This document shows, piece after piece, positions 1 to 9,890 of a stretch of 64,000 nt of DNA; within the stretch, counting starts at the first letter, position 1; each line of letters opens with the position of its first letter. The notes beneath the pieces are model-generated. The model searched no databases. It saw only the letters and a program-made list of their open reading frames with translations, and was not told the origin of the DNA. The DNA is from Cololabis saira (taxonomy: Eukaryota; Chordata; Actinopteri; Beloniformes; Belonidae), in NCBI RefSeq assembly GCF_033807715.1, contig NC_084599.1, forward strand, positions 3,098,125 to 3,162,124, written 5' to 3'. Both the position numbers and the translations under genes were made by a program.

Positions 1-515
1 CTTGCATGAGCCATTGGTTTCTAAACAGAGGTTTGAAGCCTCTCTTCCTTCACAGTGTGCAGCCATGTTGCTCAGCAAGCTTACAGGAACACACAGAAGG
101 GAAAGGGCTGGCTGCTCCACTAACTACCCTATAGAAGGAAGCATGTTACCAAGCTCTGCTGCTGCATTGTAATGCTTAACCTCATCTTTTATTCATCTGC
201 TATTGTTTTCTGAGCCATGTTTTATTTCTTATCGCAATTAAGAGTTGCACTTATGTTTGCAAGCTGCTATACAGATGAACCAGTGTTCAGGTGATTGTTT
301 CAGACCTCAGTCACACAGTTCAATCCAATTCAATTTAATTTTATTGATATAGTGTCTATTACAACAAAAGTTGTCTCTAGACGTTTTCCAGAGACCCAGA
401 ACATGAACATAAACCCCCGAGCAATTATTACATAAACAATGGCAGGTAAAAACTCCCCTAGTGGGAGAAAAGCCTTAAGCCAAACAGTGGCAAGAAAAAC
501 TCCCCTTTAGGAGGG
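1..515. repeat. Segmental tandem duplication, left copy
   Basis: This stretch recurs almost base for base 815 bp further on (816-1330). The only clear difference I noticed is a few single-base changes. It holds about 300 bp of unassigned sequence followed by the end of a dispersed repeat. The left copy begins at or before the window edge, so the real unit may be longer. The near-identity implies a recent duplication or an assembly duplication. Confidence 0.9.
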
Positions 516-730
516 AAGAAACCTGGACCAGGACCTGGATCATAAGGGGGGACCCTCCTGCCGAAGGCCAGACTGGGGGTCAGGGATGGCAACAGCACAG
601 CAGGCAGGTGGAAGCAGCAGCGGGATGACTGGGAGTGGGGACCGCAGGCAGGTGGAAGCAGTAACGGGATGACCGGGGATGGGGACCGCAGGCAGGTGGA
701 AGCAGCAGCGGGATGACCAGGGGTGGGACC
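319..730 (-). repeat. Dispersed repeat R1 with internal 44-bp minisatellite, copy 1
   Basis: Read on the minus strand this ends in a tail of short AATTG-type repeats after a motif like CTATATAAATAAAATT. The same consensus is at 25600-26286 on the plus strand. At 550-730 it carries about three units of a GC-rich minisatellite (GGTGGAAGCAGCAGCGGGAT motif). The microsatellite-like tail suggests a retroposon, but I cannot assign a family. Confidence 0.7.
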
Positions 731-815
731 TATTGAGCTTTCTTGCTAACTTTCTTTGTGCTGCTTTAACTACAATCGAGGGCATAGACTAAGAAAACTA
801 TGGACTAAGCGTCAG

Positions 816-1330
816 CTTGCATGAGCCATTGGTTTCTAAACAGAGGTTTGAAGCCTCTCTTCCTTCACAGTGTGCAGCCATGTTGCTCAGCAAGCTTACA
901 GGAACACACAGAAGGGAAAGGGCTGGCTGCTCCACTAACTACCCTATAGAAGGAAGCATGTTACCAAGCTCTGCTGCTGCATTGTAATGCTTAACCTCAT
1001 CTTTTATTCATCTGCTATTGTTTTCTGAGCCATGTTTTATTTCTTATCGCAATTAAGAGTTGCACTTATGTTTGCAAGCTGCTATACAGATGAACCAGTG
1101 TTCAGGTGATTGTTTCAGACCTCAGTCACACAGTTCAATCCAATTCAATTTAATTTTATTGATATAGTGTCTATTACAACAAAAGTTGTCTCTAGACGTT
1201 TTCCAGAGACCCAGAACATGAACATAAACACCCGAGCAATTATTACATAAACAATGGCAGGTAAAAACTCCCCTAGTGGGAGAAAAGCCTTAAGCCAAAC
1301 AGTGGCAAGAAGAACTCCCCTTTAGGAGGG
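816..1330. repeat. Segmental tandem duplication, right copy
   Basis: Right copy of the 1-515 segment. Identity stops abruptly after the shared motif CTTTAGGAGGG: the left copy continues into a 44-bp minisatellite, this one into a SINE. The intervening 516-815 segment is single copy in what is visible. Confidence 0.9.
1134..1330 (-). repeat. Dispersed repeat R1, copy 2 (partial)
   Basis: Tail portion of R1, present because it lies inside the segmental duplication. It is cut off at the duplication boundary before the minisatellite. Confidence 0.7.
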
Positions 1331-1341
1331 TTCACAGGTAG

Positions 1342-1656
1342 AAAACTAAATGGTAAATGGCTTACACTTATATGGTGCTTTCCAGCTGTACTCCTACAGC
1401 CCCAAAGAGCTTTACACTGTAGACGTTCACCCACACACGCACACACGCACACACGCACACACGCACACATTCACACACGCACACACACCGGCTGTCAGCA
1501 GAGCTGCCGTACACGGCGCTGGCCTGACAACAACCGGGAGCAACTGGGGATTCAGTGTCTTGCCCAAGGACACTTTGGTGGACACAGGAGGAACTAGGAC
1601 TGGAACCAGTGACCCTCAGGTTCATGGACCAACGCTCTACCAACTGAGCCTTCCCC
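1342..1656 (-). mobile_element. tRNA-derived SINE (type A)
   Basis: On the minus strand the head resembles an RNA polymerase III promoter: a box-A-like GGCTCAGTTGGTAGAGC and a box-B-like TGGTTCCAGTCC about 40 bases later. The body then carries the CTTGGGCAAGACAC motif shared with the other SINEs here. A short CA-repeat expansion (about 1430-1490) interrupts the body. The cloverleaf is not intact, so this is a SINE and not a tRNA gene. Confidence 0.7.
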
Positions 1657-1748
1657 GTAAAAACAAACATTAAACATTCACTTCATTCAGGTCACAGCAG
1701 AACGCTGACTATAGAACCACGGACTGATGGCAAAACCATACAAAGCAC

Positions 1749-1854
1749 AAGGAACAGATTGTGTGCTGGTGTGTGTGTGCTGGTGTGTGTGTGCTGGTGT
1801 GTGTGTGCGTGTGTGTGTGCTGGTGTGCGTGCGTGTGTGTGTGCTGGTGTGCGC

Positions 1855-1924
<70 letters not shown>

Positions 1925-1942
1925 CTGTGTGTGCTGGTGTGC

Positions 1943-2034
<92 letters not shown>

Positions 2035-2052
2035 CTGTGTGTGCTGGTGTGC

Positions 2053-2120
<68 letters not shown>

Positions 2121-2176
2121 GTGCGCGTGTGTGTGTGTGTGTGTGTGTGTGCTGGTGTGCGCGTGTGTGTGTGTGT
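1749..2176. repeat. Long interrupted GT/CA microsatellite
   Basis: Roughly 430 bp of GT dinucleotides on the plus strand, interrupted periodically by GCTGGTGTGCGCG-type units that are themselves repeated. It ends only about 8 bases from the splice donor of the tbl1-type exon, so on the gene's strand it is a CA array at the very start of the intron. ORFs read through it are artefacts. Confidence 0.97.
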
Positions 2177-2184
2177 TACTGTAC

Positions 2185-2242
2185 CTGACTCCTGTAAGTA
2201 TCTGTAGACCAGGAAGTTGACCTCATCACTGCTAATGCTCAT
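2185..2242 (-). CDS. tbl1xr1 or tbl1x: First coding exon of tbl1x/tbl1xr1 (LisH start)
   Basis: The minus-strand ATG at 2242 opens MSISSDEVNFLVYRYLQES, which matches the conserved N-terminus of TBL1X and TBL1XR1. These are WD40 adaptor subunits of the NCoR/SMRT-HDAC3 co-repressor in the nucleus. This segment starts the LisH dimerisation domain. The exon closes with GAGTCAG followed by a GTACAG donor, leaving a split glycine codon (phase 1) as expected for this gene. Remaining exons (rest of LisH, F-box-like region, eight WD repeats) must lie left of position 1. The two paralogues are identical over these residues, so I cannot say which this is. A CA array begins about 9 bases into the intron. 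Confidence 0.93.
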
Positions 2243-2286
2243 CTTTAATCTTGTTACACCATGAGGTCAGCACGCACACACCAGTC
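2243..2286 (-). other. 5' UTR part of the tbl1 exon, with splice acceptor
   Basis: Upstream of the ATG on the minus strand lie 44 bases of leader, preceded by a pyrimidine-rich tract and a good acceptor (TCTTCCAG then GACTGG). The start codon therefore sits in an internal exon, and at least one noncoding first exon should lie at higher coordinates, possibly inside this window. The acceptor is predicted from sequence only. Confidence 0.75.
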
Positions 2287-2486
2287 CTGGAAGACAGAGA
2301 GAGAGTCAGGTTCAGCAGGTTCATCACCGTCACCTCCAACGCACGTGATCAACACGTCAGGAAACCACGGCAGTCACGGGGATCAAACTCTTCCTTTAAG
2401 CTAAGACTAAGAGGATTTCCCCTCTGAGTGGTTGTGGTCTGCATTTTCCACCTGGCGTGGCCTGCAGGCTGCAGATAAGACCAGTA

Positions 2487-2755
2487 TTAGAATAATAATA
2501 ATAATAATAATAATAATGAATTTAACTTTACATTCAATGAATCTTAGCAGACTGACGGAAGCGTGGCTGCATATTGACCAAACTGCCCCTCCGACCACCA
2601 AACATTCAAACACATTCACACGGGGCAGCTGGGTAAGGTGTCTTGCCCAAGGAAACTACGACAGCAACTGGGACGGAGCGGGATTCGAACCGCCGATCTT
2701 CTGATCCTTGGACGACCCGCTCTACCACCTGAGCTGCTGCCGCCCCGTCGTACCA
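2487..2755 (-). mobile_element. tRNA-derived SINE (type B), internally deleted
   Basis: The minus strand reads CAGCTCAGGTGGTAGAGCGG (box A region) and a perfect box B, GGTTCGAATCC, then the CTTGGGCAAGACAC body motif, and ends in an ATT microsatellite tail (2490-2516). Compared with the fuller copy at 22189-22561 it lacks about 100 bp of the body. Confidence 0.8.
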
Positions 2756-2796
2756 GCACAGGGAAGATCTCCCAGGCTGCAGCGCTGTCAGTCTGA

Positions 2797-3369
2797 GGCC
2801 ACGTTTGCACATAGGATTTACAAAAACGGATATTTCCCCCTCTACGTTTTGAAAAATACCATCATTTACACAAACCTGCATAAATATCTGTTAAGGTGCT
2901 ATGAGCAGCCAAACCTACAGGGGGCAGTGTAACGAGAAGATAAAGTCATGCTAGCCAATCAGAATCCTGGAAAAAACATCAACAAATGACACGAGTAACT
3001 TCCAGTTACTTCCAAGATGAACGAGAGTCTTTGGTTTGGAGTGACAGAGAAGTGGAGTTACTTTTAAGTGTGACGTTAGAATATAAAACAGATAAAATAC
3101 AAGAGAATATTGACAGTTACAAACTAATTGTAACCACAGGTGTCACTCATGACGCTGGTGACGTTTCTGTCTCATAATGTGACGTTCTGAAGCCTAAATG
3201 TCCGTTTCTCTCCTTTTACAAGCAAACGTGAAGACGGATTTTTTACAAATCTCCACTTTTGGAGTTTTCAGAACTGATGGTTTTTGGTGACTTTGAGCTT
3301 CGTTTTCGTGTAAAAGAACGGCCGAAACGCATGAAAACACCACCGTTTTTGCTCCGTGTAAACGGGGCC
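2797..3369. mobile_element. MITE with GGCC(A/C)CGTTT termini, copy 1
   Basis: Inverted ends GGCCACGTTTGCACATAGG and GGCCCCGTTTACACGGAGC bound 573 bp without an intact transposase. Both sides are flanked by TGA; the second copy (63773 onward) is preceded by TTA. A 3-bp target duplication of this kind suggests PIF/Harbinger. The 63-residue ORF inside has no recognisable domain. Confidence 0.65.
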
Positions 3370-3497
3370 TGAGAGAAAGACGTTGGTGGAAGCAGTCGGG
3401 GTTGAGCTGTGGTTGGACTGGAGTGCACATCAATCCATACAATTGATTTGATTTGAAGATTTTATTTCGAAGAAGCATGATAAAAAAAAAAAAAAAA

Positions 3498-3719
3498 GTT
3501 TAAGAAAACTCAAATATCCTATCTCAAAAAATTAGAATATTCTGGGAATCTTAATCTTAAACTGTAAACCATAATCAGCAATATTAAAATAATAAAAGGC
3601 TTGCAATATTTCAGTTGATTTGTAATGAATCCAGAATGTATGACATTTTTGTTTTTTTAATTGCATTACAGAAAATAAAGAACTTTATCACAATATTCTA
3701 ATTTTCTGAGACAGTCCTG
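3498..3719. mobile_element. Mariner-like MITE, half copy
   Basis: Right part of an element whose intact terminus is CAGGACTGTCTCAGAAAATT (seen here inverted at 3700-3719). It is AT-rich and noncoding. Fuller relatives are at 36268-36622 and 62982-63225. The left end is missing and replaced by an A-rich tract. Confidence 0.75.
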
Positions 3720-4051
3720 TATGCTAAAAGTAAAACTAGACTACTAAATAAATGTAAATATGTTTGTCCTAGAAAAGTCACAGTTGATCAATTTCTTCAA
3801 CTGACATGTCCAGGTAATACACTTTCCCATGGATGCTCCAGTCTCGGCCTGAACTCTAAGGGCCCGATTTACTAAGATCCTAAATAAAGAGTACTAAATT
3901 GCGTGTGCACTGAAAAAGTTTGCGCGTGCTGTTGTTGCGTGTTTTGCGGGTGATCAACTAAGATTGCTTGCGCAATTGATAACAGGTGCAAACCTCAGTA
4001 TTTAAATGAGGTGTTGCGTGTCTTACGGTTTGCGAGCGCAAACTTTGCGCC

Positions 4052-4124
4052 ATGGAGAGTGGATGGAAAGCAGGATAGTCACAAGCGCAAAATGAAATTT
4101 GACGAATTGGAGTTAGAGACAGGG
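4052..4124 (+). pseudogene. Start of a Harbinger Myb/SANT-like accessory protein
   Basis: An ATG in a good context (GCGCCATGG) begins the short MESG reading, then after a frame change comes DSHKRKMKFDELELE. This resembles the N-terminus of the Myb/SANT-like DNA-binding partner that Harbinger elements encode beside their transposase. It breaks off at an apparent insertion near 4124. Non-functional; the assignment rests on motif resemblance and on its place inside a Harbinger element. Confidence 0.5.
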
Positions 4125-4536
4125 TCGGCGCCAGAGCAAATATTCAGAGGGGGCACGAGGCTTATTAGGGCGGGCACAAAATCAGTCCTGTAGGACAGCA
4201 TTTTAAGGAAAAAAGTGCATTCTCACTGCTTTCCTATTAATAATCTGTCTAAAACATGTGGAGAAATAAAATCACTTAGGTGGAAATAATGCAAGGAAGC
4301 GCACATTTTACTTTGACTGAAAACGTTTTAGTCGTAACACACAACGAGGTCACATACATGTTTTCAATACATCAAGTTGATCCGTTCATGCCCCGACAGA
4401 GCGGGGGAACGGCAGGCAGCAGAGCCGGCTGTCAGAGCTGACAGCCGGCTCTGCTGCGCCGGGCGCGGCGCCGGGCGAAGCGCAAAGTGGGGCGCAGGTT
4501 TTTGTGCAGAGCGAAGCGACCGGTGTACAGAGCTAG

Positions 4537-4752
4537 ATGGCAGAGTCTGGAAGTCAGGCTCTGTTGAAGGGGCTGACTGGACAGACTGCCACCGGGATGG
4601 CTGAGTCTGTGTTGGATGGAGAAGAGGATAGTGTAATGGAGGAGGATTTGTTTAAACTTGCTGCAAAGAGGAAAACACCAGAATCCGCAGTTGACAGTGA
4701 AAATGTGAACAAAATGTCTAAAAAAAGACTCAGTGTTCCCCCTCTGAGTTAA
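4537..4752 (+). CDS. Unrecognised 71-residue ORF inside transposon debris
   Basis: Open from ATG (MAESGSQ) to a TAA. It has an acidic middle (EEDSVMEEDLF) and a basic end (KKRLSVPP). The composition would suit a nuclear protein fragment or the N-terminus of a transposon ORF, but I do not recognise the family. It lies within the interior of the Harbinger element at 3860-5354, so it is probably a relic of a nested element and not a host gene. Confidence 0.25.
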   Translation: MAESGSQALLKGLTGQTATGMAESVLDGEEDSVMEEDLFKLAAKRKTPESAVDSENVNKMSKKRLSVPPLS

Positions 4753-5369
4753 GCCTTTTTCACATAGAACGGGGTGGCGCAGACTCGGCGCAGAGTCCGT
4801 GCAGGTGGAGCAGAGTCGGCGGCGAGTGGGCGCAGACTCGGAGCAAAGCAGGGCGCGCAAATATAACTAAAAAAATTGTTTTTTTTGTAAATGTATTTTT
4901 TAAATGTAATTTACGAAGGATGATTTCACGTTCAATAAGATAAGTAATCAATAAAATACAAATTTGGCACAAAGGCTTGGCCTGCTTGTGGGCGAGTGGA
5001 GGGGGGCACATTAAAAGAAGGTGGCAAGATATAAACCTTCCTTTCGAACGTATTAAATACAGACGCAATCACAATACGCGCAACTACTTTCAGGCTTGGT
5101 AAATCTCATTGCGTGTGGTAAATTAACCTATTTGCATTTTCCCCTCCCAGTATTTAGCGCTCTCTGGCGGTTACGCCCCATATTGATTATTCATCAGGGC
5201 AAAAGTACTAAATGAATAGCGTGCGCTATTCTGCGGATTTCAGAGAAGCAGTCGTCTTTGCACGCCGTTAGTAGATCAGCTCGCACATTGGTTTGCGGGT
5301 GCTGTCAAGTTTGCACAGGTTTTTACGCACGCAAACCTTTAGTAAATCAGGCCCTAACAGAGTTAATAC

Positions 5370-5480
5370 GGTTAATAACAAGGCATTGCATATTTTATAT
5401 ATCACTATGATTTTGCCATATCTGACCTATTGCATTGAAGTTTGGGAAAATGCTTGCAAAAATATACTCATGGCTTTTTT
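5370..5480 (+). pseudogene. L2/Rex-like LINE, reverse transcriptase C-terminal fragment (left part)
   Basis: Translation includes ALHILYITMILPYLTYCIEV, the post-catalytic segment seen in L2/Rex-type LINE reverse transcriptases (LYxxLIxPYLTYCxxxWG pattern). It is interrupted after about 35 residues. The next part of the same protein appears at 6995-7228, after the retroposon at about 5550-6991, so both pieces are probably one LINE copy split by that insertion. Confidence 0.6.
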
Positions 5481-5549
5481 TTGTAAAATGAAAATAGACT
5501 AAGAATAATTAGTAGAAAACAATATAGTCATCCTTCAAATACATTATCC

Positions 5550-6991
5550 CTTCTTCCGGCTCTCGACGAAGGCGGACTCTTTTCTGCTCTTTCCCTTATC
5601 TGCCTGCCCTGCTACTGCTTTTGTTTGTCTCGTCTTCAGAGTCTCTTCTTTTTCACTCCTCCGAAACTCTACAATCATGGAATTGATTAACTCGTCTCTC
5701 AGCACAATTGACCAAATTTTTGCGACAAGAAGCCAGGGGGTAAGGGAGCCCTCTTGCCCCGATGGGACATTTTTTTCTGGATACACAACGGATTCCCACA
5801 AATACTGGAAGCCTTTGTGCCTCAAGATTCTGTCTGTCGAGGATGTTGAAGATGCCTTCATAATTGGATTTATGATAGCAGGATTTCTCTTGATCATCCT
5901 CTTGATAGGAGGAGGGGGATTCCTAGTATATCGACAAACGCGTAAGTCGTCGACAGCTGTTTTGGCTCTTTCAGAGCTGCCGGACGTGGCTGACGGGTCA
6001 AGCAAGGCGATCAACGCTCAGACTCTTACGTTGGGGGAGCAGAGCCGTAAGCTGGATGCGATTCTCGAACAGAATCGCAGGCTGGTGGCGGTCTTTGAGC
6101 TCATTGGCAAGATTGATAACACCCTGGAGAAGTTGGAAGCTCGGCTTGGCGGGAAGTGATCACAAATTCGTCTGATTGGAGTCACCATTGATGAACCAGG
6201 GACTGAAGGCAGACGGAAAATTACTGCTGCCTGTTTTCAATATAATTGTTCATTCTATCTGACAGAGCGGTCTTTGGCCGATCGCTCTGGTCACTACTAC
6301 TAGGTCGTCCTCAGACGAGCCGTCCATCGTTGTCTCCAGTCATCCCGATTCTCCATACAACTTTCCAGTTCGCTGGTACTCTAGGCCCCTGCATCCTTCT
6401 TGAGTATGTCCACATATGTTGGTGTAGGACGTGTAGTCACAATCTTCCTGATGGAATGTAAACAAGGTGACTCTGCACCCACTACTAACCCTCCCCCTCT
6501 CCCACGAACACCTGTGGACCCCTGTTTTCAGAACTGTACCGAGCCGCCTGATAACATCAAGGACATTGGCTGAGCAGCTCTGGGCGAAGGTTCACGGACT
6601 CATCGCTTCACATACACTTACTTAATATAATATAAACACACACACCTCCCTCAATTCAACGCCTTCCTCGGCCCCTCCCTTTTATCAGCCCCCCCCCCCC
6701 CCCCCAACAGTCTCCGGGTTTCGACCGCCACGACGGCGATCACTTGGATGTACTGTGCCGGGACCCCCCCCCCCCACACACACACACACACCCACATGCA
6801 CATGTTTTTTGCTCCTTGATACTGTGTATATACTCAGTGTGAAGATGTTTTTTTTTTCTCCTCCCCCCCCTATCCCAGTGTTACCCTTTGGAAAACAGGC
6901 GCACAATACCATTGTGCCGCCGCCGGTGTATCCGAAGTCAAAAACACAGTTTTCTAAGCTGACTTAATAAACTTGATTCTGATTCTGATTC
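5550..6991 (+). mobile_element. Candidate retroposon encoding a membrane protein
   Basis: This block separates two halves of one LINE fragment, so it is an insertion. It has a pyrimidine-rich leader, an intact 160-codon ORF, a long 3' region with C and CA runs (6689-6706, 6766-6790), an AATAAA (6966-6971), and then tandem GATTCT units. AATAAA followed by a short tandem tail is the usual 3' end of L2/CR1-type retroelements. No reverse transcriptase is visible, so it would need enzymes supplied in trans. I could not define the 5' boundary or a target duplication. Confidence 0.5.
5677..6159 (+). CDS. Single-pass membrane protein with coiled-coil tail (160 aa)
   Basis: Intact ORF from an ATG in a strong Kozak context (A at -3, G at +4). 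Residues 1-60 hold an NSS glycosylation sequon (N5) and two cysteines (27, 48). Residues 61-84 are a clear transmembrane helix rich in I, L, F and G, followed by the basic stop-transfer RQTRK. Residues 113-157 show heptad spacing consistent with a coiled coil. There is no N-terminal signal peptide, so an N-out, C-in orientation is likely. No enzymatic motif is visible. It lies in a retroposon-like block between two halves of an old LINE, which argues that it is transposon-borne and not a host gene. Being open amid decayed neighbours suggests a young insertion or selection. I cannot name the family. Confidence 0.6.
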   Translation: MELINSSLSTIDQIFATRSQGVREPSCPDGTFFSGYTTDSHKYWKPLCLKILSVEDVEDAFIIGFMIAGFLLIILLIGGGGFLVYRQTRKSSTAVLALSELPDVADGSSKAINAQTLTLGEQSRKLDAILEQNRRLVAVFELIGKIDNTLEKLEARLGGK

Positions 6992-6994
6992 AGT

Positions 6995-7228
6995 TAAAAC
7001 TGTTGAAATTTCTTGAATTCATGGACCACAGAATTCTGCAAATTATGTGGAAAGAACATTTTGCCAATCAATATACAGAAAAAAAAAAGAGAAAACAAGT
7101 ATAACTTAAAAGGAACAGAGATCTTTAAATAACCAAAATTCAGGACAAAGTTAATGGAACGTTGTGTTTCTGTAAAAGGTATCAGTTTATGGAACAATCT
7201 GGATAGAAGCCAAAGAATGCAAATCAAA
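6995..7228 (+). pseudogene. L2/Rex-like LINE, reverse transcriptase C-terminal fragment (right part)
   Basis: Frames include LLKFLEFMDHRILQIMWKEH and, further on, RCVSVKGISLWNNLD, the pattern found near the end of L2/Rex-type LINE ORF2 (ISxxGxxLWNxL). Stops and a frameshift break it. It continues the fragment at 5370-5480 across the retroposon insertion. Confidence 0.6.
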
Positions 7229-7232
7229 CATT

Positions 7233-8146
7233 AAAGCTGCAAGCAGCGATGAACGGGCCCTCGCGGATGCAATTTGCACCAATTAAGGTCAAGGACTCAA
7301 AACTAAGTCCGATGACACCACCCATAACTCTTTATGTCAAACCATTCAAAAGTTATTGCAGAAAATAGGGACTATCAAATATTGACCAATCAGAAGAAGG
7401 GGCGGGGCTAATTCAGGCCAATTATGGTCAAGGACTCAATACCGAGTCCAATGACACCACCCACATGTCTTTATCACAACCCGTTAAAAAGTTATGGCGG
7501 AGAAAGGTTTTCTAGGGGGCGCTGTTGAGCCGTTAGGCCACGCCCATTAATGCAAACCATGAAATATCACATTTATCGCCAGGCCTGGCTGAGTGATTTT
7601 CGTTCATGTACGTCAAACCGTATTGTGGGGCTTGAGGCACAAAGTTTTTTCTGTCTGGACCAATCAGATGAAGGTTGGGTGCGCTTTTTGGCGTCTACCG
7701 TCACCACGGTAACGCTTTTGACTGAGAAAAGTAATGCGCACCTGGGTGCACGTTACGATTCGGGCGAAGAAATGGCTGAATGAAGGCATAAATTGCGGCA
7801 AAATTACACGATTAATTCAAAATGGCCGACTTCCTGTTCGGTTTCGGCCATGGCGCCAAGACACTTTTCTTTAAGTTGTGCCATGATACAGGTGCGTAGC
7901 GATTTTCGTGCATGTACGTCAAACCGTATTGTGGGGCTTGAGGCACAAAGTTTTCTAGGGGGCGCTGTTGAGCCATTAGGCCACGCCCATTAATGCAAAC
8001 CATTAAATATCACATTTTTCGCCAGGCCTGGCTTGGTGCAAAATTTGGTGACTTTTGGGCACGTTTAGGGGGGCAAAAAGGCCTAAAAAAAAAAAAAGTC
8101 CTACAGATACAATAGGGCCTTCACACTGTCAGTGCTCGGGCCCTAA
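7233..8146 (+). repeat. Dispersed noncoding repeat R2, copy 1
   Basis: Begins AAAGCTGCAAGCAGCGATGA and ends CAGTGCTCGGGCCCTAAT. An internal segment of about 350 bp (GGGGGCGCTGTTGAGCC through GAGGCACAAAGTTTT) is present twice. A second, inverted copy is at 18417-18980 plus 21471-21624. No ORF is conserved between copies. Probably a high-copy non-autonomous element; class unknown. Confidence 0.75.
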
Positions 8147-8771
8147 TCATTTTAATAATTATATAGATATAAGCTGCCCGGATTCTTATTTATATATTTA
8201 AAAGATAGGATTTCTAATCAAATAAACATGAGTCTGATCCTGTTAAGACTATATGTTAACCAGCAGTCAGTACATGGTTAACGGTTAACGGCAGGTGAAT
8301 ACAATGAAAATCCACTTCAGACAAGCATCCGTCCTACACCAGGTTGGAACTAAGGTTGGAACTGTGATGGCTGATGCTCTGATTGTTGTGTGCAGCGGTG
8401 CAGAAGACCAGCTCACTTCTATTTAAAGCCTCCGTCTGAGACCTATTTCCAGGAGCAGAAGGAGACTCAGGCATGAGGGCGCTGGGCGGGGTGATTAGGC
8501 GCTTACATACTGACGTTCTCTAACGTTTCCGTAATAGTGGGCACCGATTTGACTCCATTGGCCTTTACCTGCTGGCCGTGGGGAAAGGGGAAGATCCCGC
8601 CAACATGCATCCTAGGTGAAACCGGCATTCCGGGACGTCGTGTGGGTGACATAAAAGGGGTCAATCATGGTCATTGGCTTTAGTGTAGAGGGAATGTGCA
8701 TGACGTCACAGATGGGACTTCACAGCAGGTTACGCACACTGAGTGGCAGAAAGACTGAGTGTGAGAAAGAC
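8147..8771. other. No recognised feature
   Basis: AT-rich then mixed sequence with no convincing ORF. The motif CACTGAGTGGCAGAAAGACT near 8738 recurs at about 11576, just outside the other end of the following element. Confidence 0.5.
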
Positions 8772-9485
8772 TGACTACGTTTACATGCAGTCAAAATTCA
8801 GGTTATTGCTAATATTCCAGTTACTGAAACATTCGGAATATTCCGTTTACATGGTAATTAATCATTCAGGATATCAGGATCAAACCAGCGACGCACGGAG
8901 AACGTGATGACGCAATTCCCGTCATTTCTGCTTCTTCTTCCTGTATCCAAATCCAAAACAAATGCTGCTTCGCGCAACTTTTCTCTCACCTTCTTGTAAA
9001 TCTTCTATCCCGGTACTTTCTACCGTCTACAAATGCAGAAATGTTCATATCCTTCATTACATTTATGAAGTGATTAGTCTCCTCCTGGTCTTGTGTTTCT
9101 CCGTGTTTATAAGAACTTCCTGGACTCAAAAGACCAGGATTCCTTGTGAACAGAGCATGTGCAGAAAACAAATTCCTGTTCCGTTTGATGGGGATATTCA
9201 GTTTAGCGCTTACATTACATTTTTTTTTTTTTTGTTTTGATATTTTTATTAGGGGGTAAGGCACAGTTGAACAGGAATAAACAAAAAAAGATATACAGTC
9301 TACCTCCTTTTTTTTTTTTTTGGATTAAGAACAGAACAAAAAATCCACACAAAATAATGACAAATACATGAAAATTATTATATTCTTATATATAAGTAAT
9401 ATTTAAGTATTAAATCTAAACAGTATGAATTAAAAAATAGATGAATAAAAAGGGGGAGAAAAAAAGAAAACAAAAAAAAATCCAA

Positions 9486-9523
<38 letters not shown>

Positions 9524-9890
9524 AAAGTAAATAAAAAGATAAATAAAAAGGAGGAAGAAAGAGAGGAATGAGAGAAGAGAGGGAGGGGGGGGATCCGTCA
9601 ATCAGGAGGCAGGGACTGGAGAGAGTGGAAGAATGTAAGAAAGGGAAGCCACTTATTATAAAATTTGTTGCAACTACCCTTCAGTGAATATTTAATCTTT
9701 TCCAGCTTCAGAAAAAACATGGCGACTTCCAGTGGAGAAGAAGGTGGCGTCTTGCCAGTAAGGAAGTAAAAGCCAAAATGTCTATTTGATTTGAAGTAAA
9801 CCGGCCATGGTCCTCTGAGAGCCCGAATATGGCAACATGGAGGGAGACTTTTATATTCACCGAGAGTATTTTTGACATGGTGTCAAAATA

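Larger units (their letters stand above)
3860..5354 (+). mobile_element. PIF/Harbinger-type transposon, decayed
   Basis: Termini GGGCCCGATTTACTAA and TTAGTAAATCAGGCCC form inverted repeats, flanked on both sides by TAA (3857-3859, 5355-5357), the TWA target duplication typical of PIF/Harbinger. The element keeps the start of its Myb-like protein but no transposase. The interior from about 4125 to 5070 looks like foreign insertions, including sequence rich in GCGCAGACTCGGCGC motifs (4780-4860). Confidence 0.85.

Noticed and set aside
1342..1656. A tRNA gene on the minus strand
   Set aside because: Box A and box B are present, but the arms do not form a cloverleaf and the sequence continues into a SINE body shared with other copies.
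1709..2242. 177-codon minus-strand ORF continuing from the tbl1 start into a THTHTH run
   Set aside because: The real exon ends at the GTACAG donor at 2184; the rest is a translated CA microsatellite.
2487..2755. A second tRNA gene
   Set aside because: Perfect box B, but it is the head of a SINE with an ATT tail; same family as 22189-22561.
4377..4604. 75-codon cysteine/arginine-rich ORF
   Set aside because: Overlaps a better frame and lies in GC-rich transposon debris with self-complementary sequence; no domain.
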